From positions 27,734,532 to 27,798,531 of the forward strand of contig NW_026947503.1 of assembly GCF_034190915.1 (NCBI RefSeq): DNA of 64,000 nt, in the 5' to 3' direction. This document shows positions 60,301-64,000 of this stretch, piece after piece; within the stretch, counting starts at the first letter, position 1; every line of letters begins with the position of its first letter. The DNA comes from Cavia porcellus. Its lineage: Eukaryota > Chordata > Mammalia > Rodentia > Caviidae. Below the pieces are notes generated by a model. It had not been told where the DNA came from, searched no databases, and was given only the letters and a program-made list of their open reading frames with translations. The position numbers and the translations under genes were made by a program.

Positions 60301-60674
60301 AACATTAGAAACAGTTCAATAATCAATAATTTTTTAAAAATTAGTATCGTTAAGTATTTTGCTTTCTCATATTTTTATTACAACAATGCATGAGCTGAAT
60401 ATTATCCTTTTCATATAATTGCTTCCAATATAATAGAAGATGAAATTTAGGCTCAAGGATAGTCTCTTGTCCAGCATTAGATAAGCTTTGCCAACAAACC
60501 TGATGTGGAATTTTTTAGAAGCAGACAAAATAAAAGATACAGCTGGTTCCTCAAACATTGTCATTTCCACTCCTTATCATTCCCTTCCATGGGCACAGGA
60601 AACTTTCTGCAAATTCAAATTCTACATTGCTCCACAACTCCCAGTCTCCCCAGAGATGATGAGTAACTTCTGTA

Positions 60675-60955
60675 CTGCACAGCGCAGTGGTTACCAGCCA
60701 TGTGTAGCTCTGAGCACTAGCAAAGTGCTCATCAGGACTGAGATTTAGTGTAAGTGTAAGATGCTGCCTCTACTGTGCAGATCTTATTGATGATTTTTAT
60801 ATTGACTGTACGTTGAATGATAATGGTACATATGGCATTAAAACTTTGGATTAATTTTACCTGTTTATTTTTACCTTTCCAATGTTATTCCTAGAAAACT
60901 GAACATAATATGCATTACTTAAATTGTCCTTTTTTATTGGAAAACAGTGATATAA
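60675..60955 (+). mobile_element. Non-autonomous hAT-type DNA element (MER class)
   Basis: 'cagccatgtgtagctctgag', 'ttagtgtaagtgtaagatgc', 'tttttatattgactgtacgt', 'ttaattttacctgtttattt' and an end reading 'attggaaaacagtg' follow the order of a well-known hAT-derived MER family. The left end carries 'cagcgcagtgg'. The exact family name is uncertain. Confidence 0.65.
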
Positions 60956-60959
60956 ATCT

Positions 60960-62340
60960 TACTAGGCAAGAACCTTTTGGAATGAAAATTTCAGAAAATA
61001 GGGGACTTATATTTTATTTATGGTGCCATACAGCTTGGACTTTGTAGGATGGAGGAAGGCTCTACGTAGATCCCCACTGTGGCTGTAAGAGAATGAGGCT
61101 GGGCACGGTAGCAATGTGGGTTCACAAGAAAAATGAGTGCATCTGATTATTTCATCACGGTGTGGAGATGGAAATTATTTGATCCTAACTCTGTAAAGTC
61201 AATTTTAATAGTCAAAAGAATTCTTTTGCTGGAATGTGCTGGAATATGATACTATGGCTTTGTGGCAGTTATGCAAAAGGAGCAAAACCCAGGGTTTTGG
61301 GGGCCCTACAGAGGACTTCTCTGTGTAGCTATCTAAGGTAGGATGTGGAGCAGCGACTACAATTTTGATCTCTGGATTATCTCAGTCTCCTCCAAGGATT
61401 TCCTTTGTACCAGACTCCTATGCATCATTTCATGGTCTCTACTGATTTTATTTCTGTCACCTAGAGCTCTACCACAATGTTTGAAATTTATGAACATCAA
61501 TGAATCTTGGAAGTTTTGCTGGACTCACTATGTTATCTTCGCCATAAGACATGCAGATGCTGAGTATCCACTCTATTGGCAGAATTGTTCGTAGATAGTG
61601 CTCAGTTCTCATAATTTGTATTAATTTCAGTTCATGTAAAATATTGTTGAAATTGCAAACACAAGTGCCACTAAAAACAGTGGTAATATGTTCTCCCAAA
61701 CTCTTGTAGTAATATGTTCTTCCAAACTCTTCTCTCTGCAATATCATGATGTCCTACATTTAGCACCTTCCTAGGTGTACTCTTTCCATTTTGATGGGTT
61801 AGAGTTCTCCTGGAGTTTTTTAGGAGTCAATATAGAGCACCCATTTTATGAACTTCTGAATTTGGAAACAATAGAAGAGCAGATGCACGTATTAGACTGA
61901 TAGTGCACCACTGTGGCTTTAGATTAGATGTCCAGGAAGCTCTCTAATACTTTACCCATGAGTGAGAGACACACCACCTCACTATAGATCAAGTGGATAG
62001 CCAAGATCTACTCCACGATGCATGCAGGAATGAGCAAACCAGCACCAGCATCCTATCCACCAAAGAAGGAAGAATCCAGAGAGATACTGTATATGCTTAG
62101 CTACATCAACCAAGCTCTAATGAAAAAAAAAAAAAAAAAAACCTGCAAGAATAAGACAGCGATAGGCACATTACCCTAGCAGAAATCCTCTGCATTGGGT
62201 CTGGAAAACAGACACCTTCTGAGTCCAGATCCTTCATGAGTGAATTTTGGTGCATATTGTTAAATATTTGATAAGTTTTTCTAAAGCTATTTGCCAATGT
62301 TTTGGCTCATAGGCTTGTAGCATATACTTTCTTGATGCAG
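60960..62340. other. No gene recognised; one small tandem duplication
   Basis: Frames up to 92 codons without similarity. 61683-61731 holds two 23-bp copies ('gtaatatgttct'...'aaactctt', one mismatch, period 26). An A run lies at 62123-62141. Confidence 0.5.
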
Positions 62341-62344
62341 GTTC

Positions 62345-62690
62345 CATCCATTCATTCCAAAAAATATTTGGTCAGCAAGAGAAACTGAGAAAATAAATGA
62401 GTAAAATATATGGTAATGCAGACGGTAATAAGTGCTATTGTGAAAAGGAAAACAAGTAAGAGGTGAGCATAAAAACTAAGGTTAGCATGATTAGGGGAGA
62501 CTCCCTGGAAAGGCAGTGTTAGAAGAAAGGCTTGGATGGAGAGGAAAAGGGAACCCTGTTGATATGTGAGAATGTGCTCCAGGTAGAAAAAGCAGTAAGT
62601 GCAAAGGCCTTTAGGAAGGCTGTTGAACATGCTAGAAGAAAAGCAAAGGGGCCAGAGGGGCCGGAATAGAATGAGCAAAGCAAGTTCATG
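62345..62690 (-). repeat. Ancient LINE fragment (L2/L3-type), probably antisense
   Basis: 'attcattccaaaaaatattt', 'gtaataagtgctattgtgaa', 'agtgcaaaggcctttaggaa' and 'gccggaatagaatgagca' match an old mammalian repeat commonly read with the 'attcattcaacaaatattt' end first. Confidence 0.5.
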
Positions 62691-62999
62691 CATAATCTCT
62701 GTCTTAGGGTTACTGCATTTCATGGCCTATTACACCAGTCAGTTTTTTGTTTGTGATCTAAAGCTCAGACTCTTTACCATGCTATTTCAGCCTTGGGTTC
62801 ATCGCTATAACATTCCTCCCGTCCATTCACAAGCTACAAACAAGCCGATTGTGCACTGAACTTTTGTTTCAACAGTTCTGAACCCGCCTTGCCTTCCCTT
62901 GAAGCCTGAAGGTTCCTGGAGGACAGAGCAGATCACTTCATTATCCCTCTCTGATTTCATCAGGTTCTCAGCAGATACCAAGCAGAAAGCAACTGTTGA

Positions 63000-63057
<58 letters not shown>

Positions 63058-63239
63058 TGAAGGACATTCTCAGCCTACTGCCTCCAGGTCTTTCATGAAA
63101 ACTCACTGTGGATGTCTCCACACTTCTCTTCCAGACTGAGTATGCATTTTTCCAGCAAAAGAATCTTCCTTTAGAACGCAAGGCTGACAACTGGCGCTTC
63201 CAGTCTGTACTTAATACAGCACGCTCCCACTCTCTTCAT
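62691..63239. other. No gene recognised apart from a (TG)n tract
   Basis: Short frames only; the microsatellite is at 63003-63056. Confidence 0.5.
63003..63056. repeat. (TG)n microsatellite
   Basis: Twenty-seven pure TG units. Confidence 0.98.
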
Positions 63240-63575
63240 TCAGGCTGTTACAACAAATTACCACAGATTAGGCAGAATAAACAACTCACATCTACTTCAA
63301 AGACCCAGAGCAAGGTGCTGCTCAAAGCGGTATGCAGCGGAGGCTCTTCCTGGTTGTGTAGACTCTTCTCTGTTGTTTCTTCACGTGGTGTAAAGTGACC
63401 TAGAGAACTTTTGGGGGTTCCTTTTATAAGGCTCCTTTCTTTTTCCCAAGGGGTCCATTCTAATTATTTCACAAGTCACCGTCTCCAGATACATACACTG
63501 GAAATTAAGCCTCAACATATGAATACTTGGGAAATGCAAGCTTTTAGTCTACAGCACCCACCTTTATCCAATTTC
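63240..63575 (-). mobile_element. MaLR LTR (MLT1/MST-like), antisense
   Basis: 'attcaggctgttacaacaaa', 'ttaccacagattaggcagaa', 'ttccttttataaggctcctt' and 'aagcctcaacatatgaatac' are the reversed landmarks of MaLR LTRs in correct order. Non-coding relic. Confidence 0.72.
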
Positions 63576-64000
63576 ATTCTCGGTATTTTCAGACATTTAT
63601 GTTCATACCCCTGAGTCCATGTTACTGTTTGTTTCACACTTATAGGTATTTCTTAAAAACATATTTATAGATGCTCAATGAACCACACTCCTATTTTTCA
63701 GAGTTTATATTCCAAAAGATAATGGCTTCTTTGAAGGTGGGACTCTACATTAGCCATTGTTTTTCCCATAGTCTGTAGCATGGTGATTTTGTTGCTTAAT
63801 ATACTGTATAAAATATACAAATCTTGAAACCCATCACAAAGCAGAATTTTATGGTAAAAATAAAAATAAATAAACACATTTGTCTCTTTTACTCTTAAAA
63901 TGGCTCAAACAGACTGATCAGAATGGAGATGATTTAACTCAATGCCTTTCTCTAAAATATCCTCAAGGTCTATTTATTTTCAAGGTGACATTGATGACAA
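63576..64000. other. No gene recognised
   Basis: AT-rich tail of the window with no recognisable feature. Confidence 0.5.

Overview
The window looks like nuclear DNA from a rodent outside the mouse/rat group. The evidence is its repeats: a tRNA-Ala(UGC)-derived ID-type SINE family, B1 and proto-B1/ID composite SINEs, an L1 whose 5' UTR is made of degenerate tandem units, MaLR-type LTRs, and older mammalian repeats (L2, MIR, MER5-type hAT, mariner). The sequence is AT-rich with many microsatellites. I could not fix the species; a castorimorph or sciuromorph rodent is only a guess. I found no intact protein-coding gene, no convincing spliced exon and no functional RNA gene. The window reads as intergenic DNA, or the inside of a large intron, built from nested transposon insertions.

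Region by region. 1-8.8 kb is mostly unclassified sequence with an L2 end, a 34-bp tandem duplication, a SINE, a CpG-containing segment that may be an old pseudogene, a 397-bp L1 3'-end insertion with a clean target-site duplication (TSD), and a broken tRNA-like fragment. 8.8-15.2 kb is one old antisense L1 (L1M type), in 3'-to-5' order, split by a younger L1 end, an LTR-like insertion and a SINE with an expanded (CTTT)n tract. 15.2-24.5 kb holds scattered MIR, L2, SINE and LTR-like remnants. 24.57-31.52 kb is the main element: a near full-length antisense L1 with 3' UTR, ORF2, ORF1 and a repeated GC-rich 5' UTR. Both reading frames are broken, and a SINE is nested in ORF1. 31.9-37.7 kb carries SINEs, two MaLR LTRs placed tail to tail, simple repeats and a double-hairpin sequence. 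38-42.7 kb is another old antisense L1 tract with two B1-type insertions. 42.7-48.9 kb holds an RPL21 processed pseudogene inside a MER5-like element, a mariner remnant, MaLR pieces and L2. 48.9-55.6 kb is mostly featureless apart from a 147-nt pure purine tract. 55.7-60.3 kb contains two consecutive sense-strand L1M segments with SINE insertions. 60.3-64 kb has a hAT-type MER element, an ancient LINE piece, a (TG)n tract and an antisense MaLR LTR.

No genes work together here. What the sequence offers is the order of insertions: ancient L2/MIR/mariner/hAT, then L1M and MaLR, then B1 and ID SINEs and the species-level L1, with the SINE in ORF1 among the latest events. Family names rest on recognition by eye; boundaries of old repeats are good to roughly 20-50 bases. 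No previously undescribed functional system was found. The most unusual items are the in-frame SINE inside L1 ORF1, a possible 21-bp micro-retroinsertion at 57.2 kb, and mutually exclusive hairpins at 32.84 kb.
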